From contig NZ_AUHV01000006.1 of NCBI RefSeq assembly GCF_000423365.1, positions 62,001-126,000 of the forward strand: a stretch of 64,000 bases of DNA. Reading direction: 5' to 3'. The notes under the pieces were generated by a model. The model was not told where the DNA came from. It searched no databases and saw only the letters and a program-made list of their open reading frames with translations. Positions 32,983-42,244 of the stretch are shown one piece after another. Origin of the DNA: Maritalea myrionectae DSM 19524 (GTDB lineage Bacteria; Pseudomonadota; Alphaproteobacteria; Rhizobiales; Devosiaceae). Positions within the stretch are counted from its first letter, which is position 1; the number at the start of each line of letters is the position of its first letter. The position numbers were made by a program, and so were the translations under genes.

Positions 32983-33621
32983 TTAGGCGACCGGTGGATT
33001 TTGCCAACGGGTTGGCGCGAAGGGCTTCGTTAGGGCCCGTTCGACCAGTTCCAGATGATCTTGGCCGTAAAAGGGATCGCCCTCGACAATATAGGTGGGT
33101 GAACCAAAAATGTTCTGCGCGATCGCCCAGTCCGTGTTTTCCTGCAATTTTGCTTGGATGCGGGTCGAGCTGGCCTCTGCCACAAGGGCGTCGGCGTCGT
33201 GGCCCAGTTCCGTTGCGATCTTTTTCAACGTGTCGGTATCAGACAGATCTGCATCATCGCGCCAATGGGCTTCAAGCAGCCTATGCGCCAACTTGTCGGG
33301 GGCAGGGCCACTATCGCCGAGGGCGAGGATCAGGCCGGAGGCGAGGCTATAATCCGCATCGTGAAAGGTGGGGCGAAATGTGATGATCGGCACGTCACGA
33401 TATTCTGCCCATCGTTCGATCTCACGTCCGAAGAAATAGCCAACATTGGCTTGGGTGCGATTACGGAACGGCTGGCTGCGCTGGGCTTGCACCACTGGCG
33501 ACAGCAGAATGGGCCGATGAGTCAGCGTGACTTTATGCGCGGTGCAAATCGCGTTCAGCTTTGCCGATCCGATATAGGCGAAGGCAGAGTGGGCCGAATA
33601 GACATATTCGATGGTGGGCAT
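32983..33621 (-). CDS. DsbA-family 2-hydroxychromene-2-carboxylate isomerase-like protein
   Basis: A 212-residue thioredoxin-fold protein of the HCCA isomerase / GST-kappa group. Signs are the EYVYSAHSAFAYIGSAKL start with the catalytic Ser position, RPILLSPVV, and IFGSPTYIVEGDPFYGQDHLELV near the end. True HCCA isomerases act in naphthalene breakdown; most relatives, including this one with no aromatic-pathway genes nearby, have unknown substrates. It is transcribed behind the TetR gene, 28 bases downstream, so it may be part of that regulon. Confidence 0.8.
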   Translation of the reverse strand: MPTIEYVYSAHSAFAYIGSAKLNAICTAHKVTLTHRPILLSPVVQAQRSQPFRNRTQANVGYFFGREIERWAEYRDVPIITFRPTFHDADYSLASGLILALGDSGPAPDKLAHRLLEAHWRDDADLSDTDTLKKIATELGHDADALVAEASSTRIQAKLQENTDWAIAQNIFGSPTYIVEGDPFYGQDHLELVERALTKPFAPTRWQNPPVA

Positions 33622-33649
33622 AATTACTGTTCTTTCAACGCGGTGGAGA

Positions 33650-34321
33650 TTAGCTAAGTTGGCCGGATTGGAGCTGGCGGGCAAGCCCTTCCAGCAGCAA
33701 GTTTAAGCCGAAATCGAATTGAGTGACGCCATCATATTCCCCATTGACCAAGGCCAAGGTGGCACCGTGCAAATAGGGGAAGTCCGATTTCTCGATCATT
33801 GGCAGATAGTGTGCGGCGGCGGCTTTATACTCGTCTGGTTCAACGGGGAAATTGAGCTCTTGCATGGTGTAGCCATAAATGTGGCTATCGATGGCATTGC
33901 GCGCCCAATCTGCGGTCGCGTATGTAAAGCCAACATTGATGAGGCATCCCAGCGTTGCATCCGTGTCGCGCATGGTTTGTTCGCCATTGGTGATGGTGGA
34001 GATCAGCAGCGGCGGTGCCCAGGGGTGCCTTAAAAAGGCTTGGCGCATGGAGTGCGCGCGCCGTCGCATCGTTTCTTGCCAGTCGCCCTTAATTTGAGGG
34101 CGTTCAAATTCACTCACAACATGGTCCAGCATCAAGCTGAGCAAATCGTCCTTGTTGGCCACATGGTTGTAAATCGACATGGCGGTCACGCCCAATTGGG
34201 TGGCGAGCTTGCGCATGGATAGCGCCTCAATGCCCTGACTGTCGGCCAGTTCGATGGCCGCTTCGGTAATTTTTTGTGCGTTCAGCGTGCGGCGTTTGTC
34301 AGCTTGGGATGTGCGGCTCAT
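33650..34321 (-). CDS. TetR-family repressor
   Basis: A 223-residue TetR-type regulator. The N-terminal helix-turn-helix is KITEAAIELADSQGIEALSMRKLATQLGVTAMSIYNHVANKDDLL. The C-terminal half resembles the TetR_C tetracycline-repressor class (LLEGL at the end). Ligand unknown. It is divergent from a DUF6326 membrane protein gene with two matching palindromes between, and leads an HCCA-isomerase-like gene. A TTG at 34327 is an alternative start. Confidence 0.9.
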   Translation of the reverse strand: MSRTSQADKRRTLNAQKITEAAIELADSQGIEALSMRKLATQLGVTAMSIYNHVANKDDLLSLMLDHVVSEFERPQIKGDWQETMRRRAHSMRQAFLRHPWAPPLLISTITNGEQTMRDTDATLGCLINVGFTYATADWARNAIDSHIYGYTMQELNFPVEPDEYKAAAAHYLPMIEKSDFPYLHGATLALVNGEYDGVTQFDFGLNLLLEGLARQLQSGQLS

Positions 34322-34355
34322 GGGCAATCAATTCCAGTTGGACGTAAAAAGAGGC

Positions 34356-34411
34356 TTGACTCATATACAGTGTATATTTATAGCTCAATGCCGTCAAATA
34401 TACACTGTATA
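34356..34411 (+). promoter_or_regulatory. Promoter with twin TetR operators
   Basis: TTGACT (34356-34361) and TATAGC (34379-34384), spaced 17 bases, form a promoter for the DUF6326 gene. Two perfect palindromes of the form TATACA-N-TGTATA lie at 34364-34376 (inside the spacer) and 34399-34411, with centres 35 bp apart. The divergent TetR protein is the obvious binder. Confidence 0.75.
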
Positions 34412-34446
34412 CATAATGCAAGTTTAGCCAGCCTATTGGAGGCGCA

Positions 34447-34833
34447 ATGTCTGTTACTGAAAAAATCTCAACCCTATGGATTGTGGTCATGTTCAACATG
34501 GTCTTTGCCGATGTTCTGTCGTTTATCAGCCCTGGCTTTTTGGCCGAGGCCGCGACGGGCGTGATCGATGGGATTGAAATCACGCCCATGTTCATCTTGT
34601 TGGCGGCGATATTTATTGAAATCGCCATCGCCATGATTTTTCTATCGCGGGTTTTGCCGCGCAAAAGCTGTCGCATCGCCAATTGGGTGGTGGTGGTGGT
34701 CACCATTCTTTTTGTGGTTGGCGGCGGGTCGCTTGCGCCGCATTACATCCTGTTTGCTTCAATCGAAGTATTGGCGATGCTCTATATCGCCTATCTTGCT
34801 TGGACTTGGCCGGCAGAAAGCGCGCAGGTATAG
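34447..34833 (+). CDS. DUF6326 small membrane protein
   Basis: A 128-residue protein with four predicted membrane helices: WIVVMFNMVFADVLSFI, MFILLAAIFIEIAIAMIFL, VVVVVTILFVVGG and LFASIEVLAMLYIAYLAW. It matches the DUF6326 family; function unknown. GGAGG is present seven bases upstream of the ATG. Its control by a TetR with twin operators suggests induction by a small molecule, perhaps a toxic compound, but this is inference. Confidence 0.8.
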   Translation: MSVTEKISTLWIVVMFNMVFADVLSFISPGFLAEAATGVIDGIEITPMFILLAAIFIEIAIAMIFLSRVLPRKSCRIANWVVVVVTILFVVGGGSLAPHYILFASIEVLAMLYIAYLAWTWPAESAQV

Positions 34834-34839
34834 GCGTAA

Positions 34840-34869
34840 AAAAGCCCGCAGCAGATGCTGCGGGCTTTT
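34840..34869. terminator. Bidirectional terminator between DUF6326 and M42 peptidase genes
   Basis: A 13-base perfect stem AAAAGCCCGCAGC with its complement (34840-34852, 34857-34869), four-base loop, and A/T runs on both ends. It serves both convergent genes. Confidence 0.85.
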
Positions 34870-34892
34870 GATTATTCAACTGGATATAACAG

Positions 34893-35939
34893 CTAGTGTG
34901 TCGACAAATAGGTCGCCAGGATATCGCGGGCGGCACCTAGGTCAGTTTTGTCGATCATTTCGGTCACGGTGTGCACATAGCGTGTGCCCACCACGATGCC
35001 GATGGCTTTCGCGCCAGCCGCGGCTTGTTGCGCTGCCGCGCCGTCTTGGCCGCCCCGGGCCAAAATGGTGCGCTGATACGGAATTTTGTTCTTTTCAGCC
35101 AGTTCTTCCATTTCGCGCACAAGGCCGATATCGGCAATGAAGCTGGAATCTTTGATGTGCAGGCCAACGCCTTCGCCTTGAACGGTCACACGCTGATGCT
35201 CAGGCACGCCGGGCGTGTCGCAGGCGAGGGTGACGTCAATGCCAAGGCCGATATCGGGTTTAATGGCATAGGCCGCTGTGCGGGCGCCGCGCAAGCCAAC
35301 CTCTTCTTGGGTGGTGAAGGCCACATGGATTTCGCATTCATGTTTGCCACCATCTTCGACCAGCTTGCGGATCGATTCGATGCCGAGCCAGCAGGCCACG
35401 CGGTTATCCAGTGCCTTGGAGACAACTTTGTCTTCAAGATCGAGCAAGGGCTCGTCCATCACGATGTAATCGCCGATTTTGACCTTGTCTTTGGTCTTTT
35501 CGCCCATGCCGAGGTCCACGAAAAATTCTGACAGGCCGGGCACTTTTTTTGCGTCGCCAGGTTCTTGAATGTGGATTGGTTTTCCACCGGGGTTCATCAC
35601 GCCTTTATAATCGCCATCATCGGTGCACACCAAAACCCGGCGTGAGAACAAATTGCGTGGGTCAAAGCCGCCAACGGGATCAATATAGATGTGACCCTTG
35701 TCGCTGATGTGTGAAACCAAAAAGCCAATCTCGTCCATATGGCAGAGCAGCATGACTTTTTTCGGGGTGCCTTTGCCCTTTTTGGTGGGGTTGCGCTTGC
35801 ACAGCAGTGAACCCATCGGGTCCATAGTGACTTCGTCAAAAAGGCCTTCAATTTCGCTTTTGATCACCTCGCGAATACGGTCTTCGCGTCCGGGTACGCC
35901 GGGTGTTTCACACAGGCGCTTAAGCAGGTCGATATTCAT
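34893..35939 (-). CDS. M42-family metalloaminopeptidase
   Basis: A 348-residue enzyme of the M42 glutamyl aminopeptidase / deblocking aminopeptidase group. Metal ligands are recognised in LLCHMDEIGFLVSH, the ALDNRVACWLGIE segment, and the catalytic TTQEEVGLRGART glutamate pair; a late histidine is in GTRYVHTVTEMID. Such peptidases form large tetrahedral cytosolic complexes that trim peptides. It is monocistronic and convergent with the DUF6326 gene. Length fits the family. Confidence 0.92.
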   Translation of the reverse strand: MNIDLLKRLCETPGVPGREDRIREVIKSEIEGLFDEVTMDPMGSLLCKRNPTKKGKGTPKKVMLLCHMDEIGFLVSHISDKGHIYIDPVGGFDPRNLFSRRVLVCTDDGDYKGVMNPGGKPIHIQEPGDAKKVPGLSEFFVDLGMGEKTKDKVKIGDYIVMDEPLLDLEDKVVSKALDNRVACWLGIESIRKLVEDGGKHECEIHVAFTTQEEVGLRGARTAAYAIKPDIGLGIDVTLACDTPGVPEHQRVTVQGEGVGLHIKDSSFIADIGLVREMEELAEKNKIPYQRTILARGGQDGAAAQQAAAGAKAIGIVVGTRYVHTVTEMIDKTDLGAARDILATYLSTH

Positions 35940-36037
35940 ATATTTATCCCTTGTTATGTCACGTTTCGTTAGACGCTCGAAACTTGGTAAATCAAGTTAC
36001 TTTTATTTGCCGTAAACTCAAGCATAATGCCGCATAA

Positions 36038-37042
36038 TTAATACAAAATATCGAATTGCAATAACATTGTGCGTTGCCAGCCATTAAAATTGTCGTCGGA
36101 AACAAGTGTGATTCGTGGATTATTGGTCGGACCAATACTTACCGCAAGTCCTTCCATATTGTCCACTGCGGTGCCGCCGGCAGCCAAGATGGTCTCCCCC
36201 CTTATCCGCGCGCCGGGCTTAATCCTGTCGCTGGTGATCAGTTCCAGCCGCATGGTGAAGCCGATCAGGGAGACGTCGCGCTTGAGAATCAGCAGGTCGC
36301 CATTGGGCAAAAAGGCGCAAGCTGTGGGTTTAAACCCGCCTTCGCGCGCAAAGCTGAGTTCGCCGCGGTCCTCATTGCCTTTCAGCCATGCAGCATGGTC
36401 ACCGCCGCTGGCTTTCACGTTCTCCGTGAGCATTAAGGTGGAGCCGGCAATCGGGGAAGCGGGTGGGGCGATGCAAAGCGCCTCCAACGAACCATTGTGG
36501 CGGTTTCTGCGCAACCAATCGGGGATGGAGACTTCGCGTGCCGCCCCTTGCGGCCAACCGTCCACCAATTCGAAATCTGCGACGCGGGTCAGGTGCTCAA
36601 AGGCGACCCGGACGGCGCTCGGGACCCCGTCGCGAAAAATGGTCTCGATGCTTTCAGAATCGCGCGAAAAGCGGGTGGGTAAATTGGCGCCCTTTGAGTT
36701 TTTAATTGGCACGAGGGTGATGTTGTTGAGGTCGCCCAAATTGCCTGCTTGATCATAGGACATTTTGCCATTTAGAAAATGTCCACGATCACTCACCGCA
36801 GCAAATTTGCCATCGTCAGAGGTGAATGTGATGCCGGAGAAGCCGCCAAACTGTTCATGATCATTGCGCAGCACAAACCCGCCGCGCCAGATCAGCTTGT
36901 CGATCTTGTCGCCTTTATTGCGCCCTTGAAAGCGCTCGATGGGCTGCAGGTCAATTGTGAGAGGTTCCGCAGAGGCGGGCGCAGCGGCGCAAAGGCCGCT
37001 GGCAAAAAGTGCAAATGCTATTCGCCTAGCGGCGGCGTGCAC
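36038..37042 (-). CDS. Exported esterase-like/phytase-like domain protein
   Basis: A 334-residue secreted protein. A signal sequence ([20 protein letters not shown]) precedes a beta-propeller of the esterase-like activity of phytase family, with [25 protein letters not shown] and [14 protein letters not shown] repeats. There is no ATG near; a GTG at 37042 gives a proper signal peptide and overlaps the end of cobT by 17 bases. The longer open frame to 37288 is a shadow of cobT. It is found next to cobT in many Rhizobiales; the substrate is unknown. Confidence 0.82.
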   Translation of the reverse strand: MHAAARRIAFALFASGLCAAAPASAEPLTIDLQPIERFQGRNKGDKIDKLIWRGGFVLRNDHEQFGGFSGITFTSDDGKFAAVSDRGHFLNGKMSYDQAGNLGDLNNITLVPIKNSKGANLPTRFSRDSESIETIFRDGVPSAVRVAFEHLTRVADFELVDGWPQGAAREVSIPDWLRRNRHNGSLEALCIAPPASPIAGSTLMLTENVKASGGDHAAWLKGNEDRGELSFAREGGFKPTACAFLPNGDLLILKRDVSLIGFTMRLELITSDRIKPGARIRGETILAAGGTAVDNMEGLAVSIGPTNNPRITLVSDDNFNGWQRTMLLQFDILY

Positions 37043-38912
37043 GGGCTTTTGATGGCGGTTCTTCGTCAAACAAATCGGCCAGATTGTCCGTAAGCGCACC
37101 CGCCAGCTCTTCCGCGTCGAGCAGCGTGACCGCCCGGCGGTAATAGCGGGTAACATCGTGGCCGATACCGATGGCCACCAATTGAACAGGCGAACGTGTT
37201 TCAATATCTTCAATGACGAACCGTAGATGTTTTTCCAAATAGTTGCCGGGATTGACGGATTGTGTGCTGTCATCCACAGGCGCGCCATCGGAAATCACCA
37301 TCAATATGCGGCGATTTTCGGGCCGGGATAAAATCCGTTTATGCGCCCATTGCAGCGCCTCGCCATCGATATTTTCTTTCAATAAGCCTTCGCGCATCAT
37401 CAGGCCGAGATTGTCTTTGGCATGGCGCCAAGGCTCATCCGCGGCTTTATAGATGATGTGGCGCACATCGTTGATCCGACCAGGATTGGCCGGGCGACCA
37501 GCTTGCATCCACGCTTCGCGAGATTTGCCGCCTTTCCAGGCACGGGTGGTGAAGCCCAAAATCTCAACCTTCACGCCACAACGCTCCAGCGTGCGCGCAA
37601 GAATGTCGCCGCAAATGGCGGCAATAGTGATCGGGCGACCGCGCATGGAGCCGGAATTGTCGATCAACAGGGTCACGACGGTATCGCGGAAGTCTGTGTC
37701 TTTTTCGATCTTAAATGACAAAGGCTGCAGCGGATCGGTCACCACGCGGGTGATCCGTGACGTGTCCAACAGGCCTTCTTCAAGGTCAAATTCCCAAGAG
37801 CGATTTTGCTGCGCCATTAAGCGACGTTGCAATTTGTTGGCCAACCGCGCAACAGCACCCGTCAGGCTATCCAATTGCTTGTCGAGTAAGGCACGCAATT
37901 GCGCCAATTCTTCAGGTGGGCAAAGCTCGGCCGCGCCAATGATCTCGTCAAACTTGGTGGTGAAGATCTTATATTCCGGCATATTGCGGAAATGATCTGG
38001 AATGTCGTTTTGCGGCGGGGTGTTGGCCGCGTCTTCGCCTTGTTCAATCGGCGCTTCTTGCTCTTCGGTTTCCTCTAAGCTGGCTTCTTGACCGTCGGTC
38101 TCGCCTTCTTCTTCGGTGTCGCCGGGCGCTTGCTCGGCGTCCATATCCATTTCTTCTTGGTCCGCAGAGCCATCCTGCTTATCCGCATTTTCGTCTGGTG
38201 CGTTTTGCGGATCGGCATCTTCGCCGCTTTCGTCCTCGTCGCCATCCAAATCGGTGGGGTCAGCATCAATCATCATGTCGAGATTGCGCAGGGCGTTGCG
38301 GGTCAGTTTGGAAAACTCGACTTGGTCATCAAGAAAATCGCCGAGATTATCAAGGCCATCGCCAACTTTGTCTTCAATGGTATCGCGCCAGAACTCCACC
38401 AGTTTTTCACCGGAGGGGGGCACCTTCATGCCGGCGATTTTTTCGCGCAACACCAGGCTCATGGCTTCGGCCAAAGGCGCATCGGCAATGTCTTTGATGT
38501 TGGAATAGTTGGCGCGGAACATTTTGTCTTCCAGCATGGCCGACAAATTGTCTTTCATGCCGGGCAGGCGTTCCACCCCAAGCGCCTCCACGCGTACTTG
38601 CTCGAGCGCATCAAACACCGCGCGGGCTTCGGGGTCCTGCGGGGCATAACGATTGTGTTTTTTGGTGTCATGGGCCGCCAGGCGCATAGACATGGCGTCA
38701 CCCTGGCCCCGGGCAATAGCAATGTCTTCAGCTTTGGGCACGCGCGGCAAGTTGGCCAGCCGGGCCTTGTCTTTGGTCAAAAGCGGTCGATCGGAGGTGA
38801 AGGCCACCTCCAATTCGCGTTCGCCAGACACGGTCCGCACCGTTGCGCCAATCGCGTTTTTCAGCGTGGCGGTCGGGTCGGCCCGGTTTTGCTTTTTCCC
38901 GGATAAAGACAT
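37026..38912 (-). CDS. cobT: Cobaltochelatase subunit CobT
   Basis: A 628-residue CobT. After a helical N-terminal half comes a very acidic stretch (about residues 215-310), then a von Willebrand A domain with the MIDAS motif DNSGSMRG and the later [11 protein letters not shown]. With CobS and CobN it inserts cobalt into hydrogenobyrinic acid a,c-diamide in the aerobic cobalamin route. The gene follows cobS by 21 bases. CobN is not in this window. Confidence 0.96.
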   Translation of the reverse strand: MSLSGKKQNRADPTATLKNAIGATVRTVSGERELEVAFTSDRPLLTKDKARLANLPRVPKAEDIAIARGQGDAMSMRLAAHDTKKHNRYAPQDPEARAVFDALEQVRVEALGVERLPGMKDNLSAMLEDKMFRANYSNIKDIADAPLAEAMSLVLREKIAGMKVPPSGEKLVEFWRDTIEDKVGDGLDNLGDFLDDQVEFSKLTRNALRNLDMMIDADPTDLDGDEDESGEDADPQNAPDENADKQDGSADQEEMDMDAEQAPGDTEEEGETDGQEASLEETEEQEAPIEQGEDAANTPPQNDIPDHFRNMPEYKIFTTKFDEIIGAAELCPPEELAQLRALLDKQLDSLTGAVARLANKLQRRLMAQQNRSWEFDLEEGLLDTSRITRVVTDPLQPLSFKIEKDTDFRDTVVTLLIDNSGSMRGRPITIAAICGDILARTLERCGVKVEILGFTTRAWKGGKSREAWMQAGRPANPGRINDVRHIIYKAADEPWRHAKDNLGLMMREGLLKENIDGEALQWAHKRILSRPENRRILMVISDGAPVDDSTQSVNPGNYLEKHLRFVIEDIETRSPVQLVAIGIGHDVTRYYRRAVTLLDAEELAGALTDNLADLFDEEPPSKARARRR

Positions 38913-38933
38913 GGTGCCTCTTTGGGTTGGCGG

Positions 38934-39914
38934 TTAGGCGCTCAGGGCGATGTTCGCAGCGGATTCTGGCAGATCTGTGCCAAATACACGCTGGTAGAAC
39001 TCAGCCACAACAGGGCGTTCCAGCTCATCACACTTGTTGAGGAAGGTGAGGCGGAAGGCAAAGCCGATATCGCCGAATATCTGGGTGTTTTCCGCCCATG
39101 TGATCACGGTCCGTGGGCTCATCACGGTCGACAAATCGCCATTGATGAACGCCTGACGGGTCATGTCAGCAAGGCGCACCATGTTGGAAACGGTCTTTTC
39201 GCCTTCTTCATTCTGGAACTGCTTGGCTTTGGCCAACACAATGCCCACTTCTTTTTCGTGCGGCAAATAGTTCAGCGTGGTCACCAAAGACCAACGGTCC
39301 ATTTGGCCCTGGTTGATCTGCTGCGTGCCGTGATAAAGCCCGGACGTATCGCCCAAACCGATGGTGTTGGTGGTGGCAAACAAGCGGAAGGCAGGGTGTG
39401 GTTCGATCACTTTGTTTTGGTCCAACAATGTAAGGCGACCTGACACTTCCAGCACGCGCTGAATCACGAACATCACGTCGGGACGGCCCGCATCATATTC
39501 ATCAAACACGATGGCGACATTGTTTTTCAGCGCCCATGGCAAAATGCCATCGCGGAATTCGGTGATTTGCTTGCCGTCTTTCAACACAATGGCGTCTTTA
39601 CCCACCAGATCGATCCGGCTCACATGGCTGTCGAGGTTTACCCGCACCAAAGGCCAGTTCAATCGCGCGGCAACCTGTTCGATGTGGGTGGATTTACCCG
39701 TACCGTGATAGCCTTGCACCATCACACGGCGGTTGTGCTCAAACCCGGCCAAAATGGCCAAAGTAGTGGCCTTGTCGAACAAATAATCAGGATCAAGGGG
39801 CGGCACATGTTCTGTGCGCTCTTTGTAACCTTTCACCACAAGGTCGGAATCAATGCCAAAAAGGTCACGGGCATTATATTCGGTATCGGGTAATGGAGCG
39901 GTTTGTTCAGTCAT
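38934..39914 (-). CDS. cobS: Cobaltochelatase AAA+ subunit CobS
   Basis: A 326-residue AAA+ ATPase with Walker [11 protein letters not shown], Walker [17 protein letters not shown] and sensor segment [17 protein letters not shown]. It forms hexamers with CobT that drive cobalt insertion by CobN. The ATG at 39914 has AAGG upstream; the longer frame to 39947 has no support. Confidence 0.96.
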   Translation of the reverse strand: MTEQTAPLPDTEYNARDLFGIDSDLVVKGYKERTEHVPPLDPDYLFDKATTLAILAGFEHNRRVMVQGYHGTGKSTHIEQVAARLNWPLVRVNLDSHVSRIDLVGKDAIVLKDGKQITEFRDGILPWALKNNVAIVFDEYDAGRPDVMFVIQRVLEVSGRLTLLDQNKVIEPHPAFRLFATTNTIGLGDTSGLYHGTQQINQGQMDRWSLVTTLNYLPHEKEVGIVLAKAKQFQNEEGEKTVSNMVRLADMTRQAFINGDLSTVMSPRTVITWAENTQIFGDIGFAFRLTFLNKCDELERPVVAEFYQRVFGTDLPESAANIALSA

Positions 39915-40021
39915 AGCGGATGCCTTCGTCAGGTCTGGCCGAAGCACGGCATAGTGCCGAAAATGGCGGGTAAGGTTTTAGTTGAGATTTCTATAACAGC
40001 AAATTGTGGCGTACCCAAGGG

Positions 40022-40639
40022 TTAAACGAACCCTTTGGCCTTCAAATGGTTATAAGCGGTGATGATATTGCGCAAGCGCTCTTCAGAGCTTTTGTCGCCC
40101 CCATTAATGTCGGGGTGGTGCTTTTTCACCAAATCCTTATAGGCCAATTTGATGGCGTCGGCGCTGTCGGTGGGGCTCACGCCCAGCATTTCAAGCGCCT
40201 TGCGGTCGGCCTCCAAAATTTTGCGATCTGCTGAGCGGTTGGGGCCGCTCGATTTGCCCTGCATGCGGGCATAGCGCGCAAAAACATTGGATGGATCGTG
40301 ACGCTTTTTCTTTTTGGTGCGGCCGTTAGAGTCGGCGCCAACGCTGCCGCCTTTGCCTGCGCGCGTGTCCCAAGTGGGGCGGCCATAGGAACGGTCGGAG
40401 ACGATATCTTTGATTTCGTCGTCGCCCAGATCAGAGAAAAAGTCGTAATTCTTGTTATATTCACGCACATGGGCCAAGCAGAATTGGTGATGTCCGGGCG
40501 TGTTTGGGCCTTTGGGGGCCTTGTGGATTCCCGGTTCCTCACAACCTTTCCATGCGCAGCGTGGTGATCCATCTTCAGGCTTGCCGGATGAAGAGGCTCT
40601 TTTTTTAACGCGAATTTTATCGAACAGCTTGGATTGCAA
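40022..40639 (-). CDS. DnaJ-like J-domain protein
   Basis: A 205-residue protein. The N-terminal half contains cysteines and histidines resembling a zinc-binding element (CAWKGCEEPGIHKAP, HHQFCLAHVREYN). The C-terminal 65 residues are a J domain: ALEMLGVSPTDSADAIKLAYKDLVKKHHPDINGG with the HPD motif. It would stimulate an Hsp70; the target is unknown. It lies upstream of cobS in a conserved Rhizobiales order, 107 bases away. Confidence 0.9.
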   Translation of the reverse strand: MQSKLFDKIRVKKRASSSGKPEDGSPRCAWKGCEEPGIHKAPKGPNTPGHHQFCLAHVREYNKNYDFFSDLGDDEIKDIVSDRSYGRPTWDTRAGKGGSVGADSNGRTKKKKRHDPSNVFARYARMQGKSSGPNRSADRKILEADRKALEMLGVSPTDSADAIKLAYKDLVKKHHPDINGGDKSSEERLRNIITAYNHLKAKGFV

Positions 40640-40708
40640 TTTCTCGGCTCAATTGATTTATGAAAGGGGACCCCTTTTAGCCTAAAAATGGAAAAGAGAA
40701 AAACCCCT

Positions 40709-40963
40709 ATGTTGGTAAAAGACGCGATTATTTCAAAATTAAATGCGACATTCTCGCCAGAACACCTCGAAGTGATCGATGAATCCGAACTTCACCGCGG
40801 TCATGGCGGCTGGCGCGAAGGCGGCGAAACTCATTTTCGCGTCGTGATTTCGGCCCAAAGCCTTGCGGACAAAAGCCGGGTTGAACAGCATCGCGCCATC
40901 AATGGCTGTTTGGCCGAAGAGCTTGAAGACCGCGTCCATGCCCTCGTGATCAAGGTGAAATGA
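40709..40963 (+). CDS. BolA-family protein
   Basis: An 84-residue BolA homologue with ESELHRGHGGWREGGETHFRVVIS and the C-terminal HRAINGCLAEELEDRVHALVIKV. BolA proteins pair with monothiol glutaredoxins in iron-sulfur handling. I chose the ATG at 40709 because MLVKDAIISKL matches the usual family start; an upstream ATG at 40688 is possible. It is divergent from the J-domain gene and convergent with the CNNM/CorC gene. Confidence 0.88.
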   Translation: MLVKDAIISKLNATFSPEHLEVIDESELHRGHGGWREGGETHFRVVISAQSLADKSRVEQHRAINGCLAEELEDRVHALVIKVK

Positions 40964-40975
40964 CCAATCGGTGCA

Positions 40976-42244
40976 TTACGGCACGATTTTGATTTCCGTG
41001 ATCCGGTTGCGTTCCTTTTTTAGCACCTTGAAGCGGAAGCCATGGAAGGTGAAGACCTGATTCACTTCCGGGATCATTTTGGCTTCTTCCACGATCAGTC
41101 CGGCGATGGTGTTGGCGTCTTCGTCGGGCAAATGCCAATCGAGCGTCCGGTTCAAATCACGGATCGGCACGGAGCCGTCCACAATATAGCTGCCGTCGGG
41201 TTGCTTTTGCGCCCCTTCCATAATCTCGTCATGCTCGTCGGCAATTTCGCCCACGATTTCTTCCAAAATATCTTCAAGGGTCAGCAGCCCTTCCACTTCG
41301 CCATATTCATCCACGATCATTGCGATGTGGGCTTTTTCCCGCAAAAAGGCGTTCAGCTGCGCTTGTACGGGGGTGGTGTCGGGCACAAACCAGGGCTTTG
41401 AGACAATTTTCGAGAAATCGAGCTTTTCCACGTTACCGCCGGCGCGGAACAGGGCGCGCAGCAAGTCTTTGGCGTGGACGATGCCGACAATGTTGTCTTG
41501 ATCATTGCGCCACAATGGAATGCGGGTATAGGGGCTTTCCAAAATATCCTGCACCAATTGCTCTTTGGGCAAATCAGCGTCAAAGGCCAACATTTTGGTG
41601 CGGTGCACCATCACGTCGTTCACTTCCAATTCGCTCAAATCCAAAATGCCGCCCAGCATGTCGCGGTCGTTTTTGATCACTTCACCTTCGCGGTGCAGCA
41701 GATCCACGGTGCCGCGCAGCTCATCATGCCCGGTCAGGCCATATTCATCATCTTCGGCACGCGCACCTAAAAGGCGGAGCATCAAATTGACCAGCTTTTG
41801 GATAGCATAGGTGATGGGGGCAAACACCACCACAACGGGCCGCACAAAGGGGCCCACATTGAGGGAGAATTCGTCGGGTTTTGAGATGGCCCAGGTTTTG
41901 GGCAGCACCTCAGAAAAAATCACCACCAATAGCGTCATCACCAGGGTGGCGTAGATGACGCCGGAATCGCCGAACAGCGAGATCAACACGCTGGTTGCCA
42001 AGGACGAGGCCAAGATATTGACCAGATTGTTGCCCAGCAGCAGGGCGCCGATCAGGCGTTCCTTATCGACGATCAGTTTTTCTACGACGGATGCTTTGCT
42101 TTTTCCGGCTTTCACCCAATGGTGGATGCGGGCGCGGCTGGCAGCGGTCAGCGCCGTTTCAGAGCCAGAAAAAAAGCCGGAAAGCGCCAGCAGAAAGATG
42201 ATGGCGCCAACGGAAACCCAGAAGGTCAGAGTTAATTCGGTCAT
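40976..42244 (-). CDS. CNNM/CorC-type membrane protein with CBS pair
   Basis: A 422-residue protein. The N-terminal CNNM (DUF21) membrane domain starts LALSGFFSGSETALTAASRAR. Two CBS domains follow (around MLAFDADLPKEQ and VQAQLNAFLREKAHIAMIVDEYGEVEGLLT). A C-terminal CorC/HlyC domain contains IRDLNRTLDWHLPDEDANTIAGLIVEE. Such proteins are implicated in magnesium or cobalt efflux. It overlaps aroB by four bases, so it is the last gene of an aroK-aroB operon, an arrangement common in alphaproteobacteria. Confidence 0.92.
   Translation of the reverse strand: MTELTLTFWVSVGAIIFLLALSGFFSGSETALTAASRARIHHWVKAGKSKASVVEKLIVDKERLIGALLLGNNLVNILASSLATSVLISLFGDSGVIYATLVMTLLVVIFSEVLPKTWAISKPDEFSLNVGPFVRPVVVVFAPITYAIQKLVNLMLRLLGARAEDDEYGLTGHDELRGTVDLLHREGEVIKNDRDMLGGILDLSELEVNDVMVHRTKMLAFDADLPKEQLVQDILESPYTRIPLWRNDQDNIVGIVHAKDLLRALFRAGGNVEKLDFSKIVSKPWFVPDTTPVQAQLNAFLREKAHIAMIVDEYGEVEGLLTLEDILEEIVGEIADEHDEIMEGAQKQPDGSYIVDGSVPIRDLNRTLDWHLPDEDANTIAGLIVEEAKMIPEVNQVFTFHGFRFKVLKKERNRITEIKIVP

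Noticed and set aside
37043-37288. N-terminal extension of the phytase-like esterase frame
   Set aside because: It is antiphase to cobT coding sequence and precedes a complete signal peptide.
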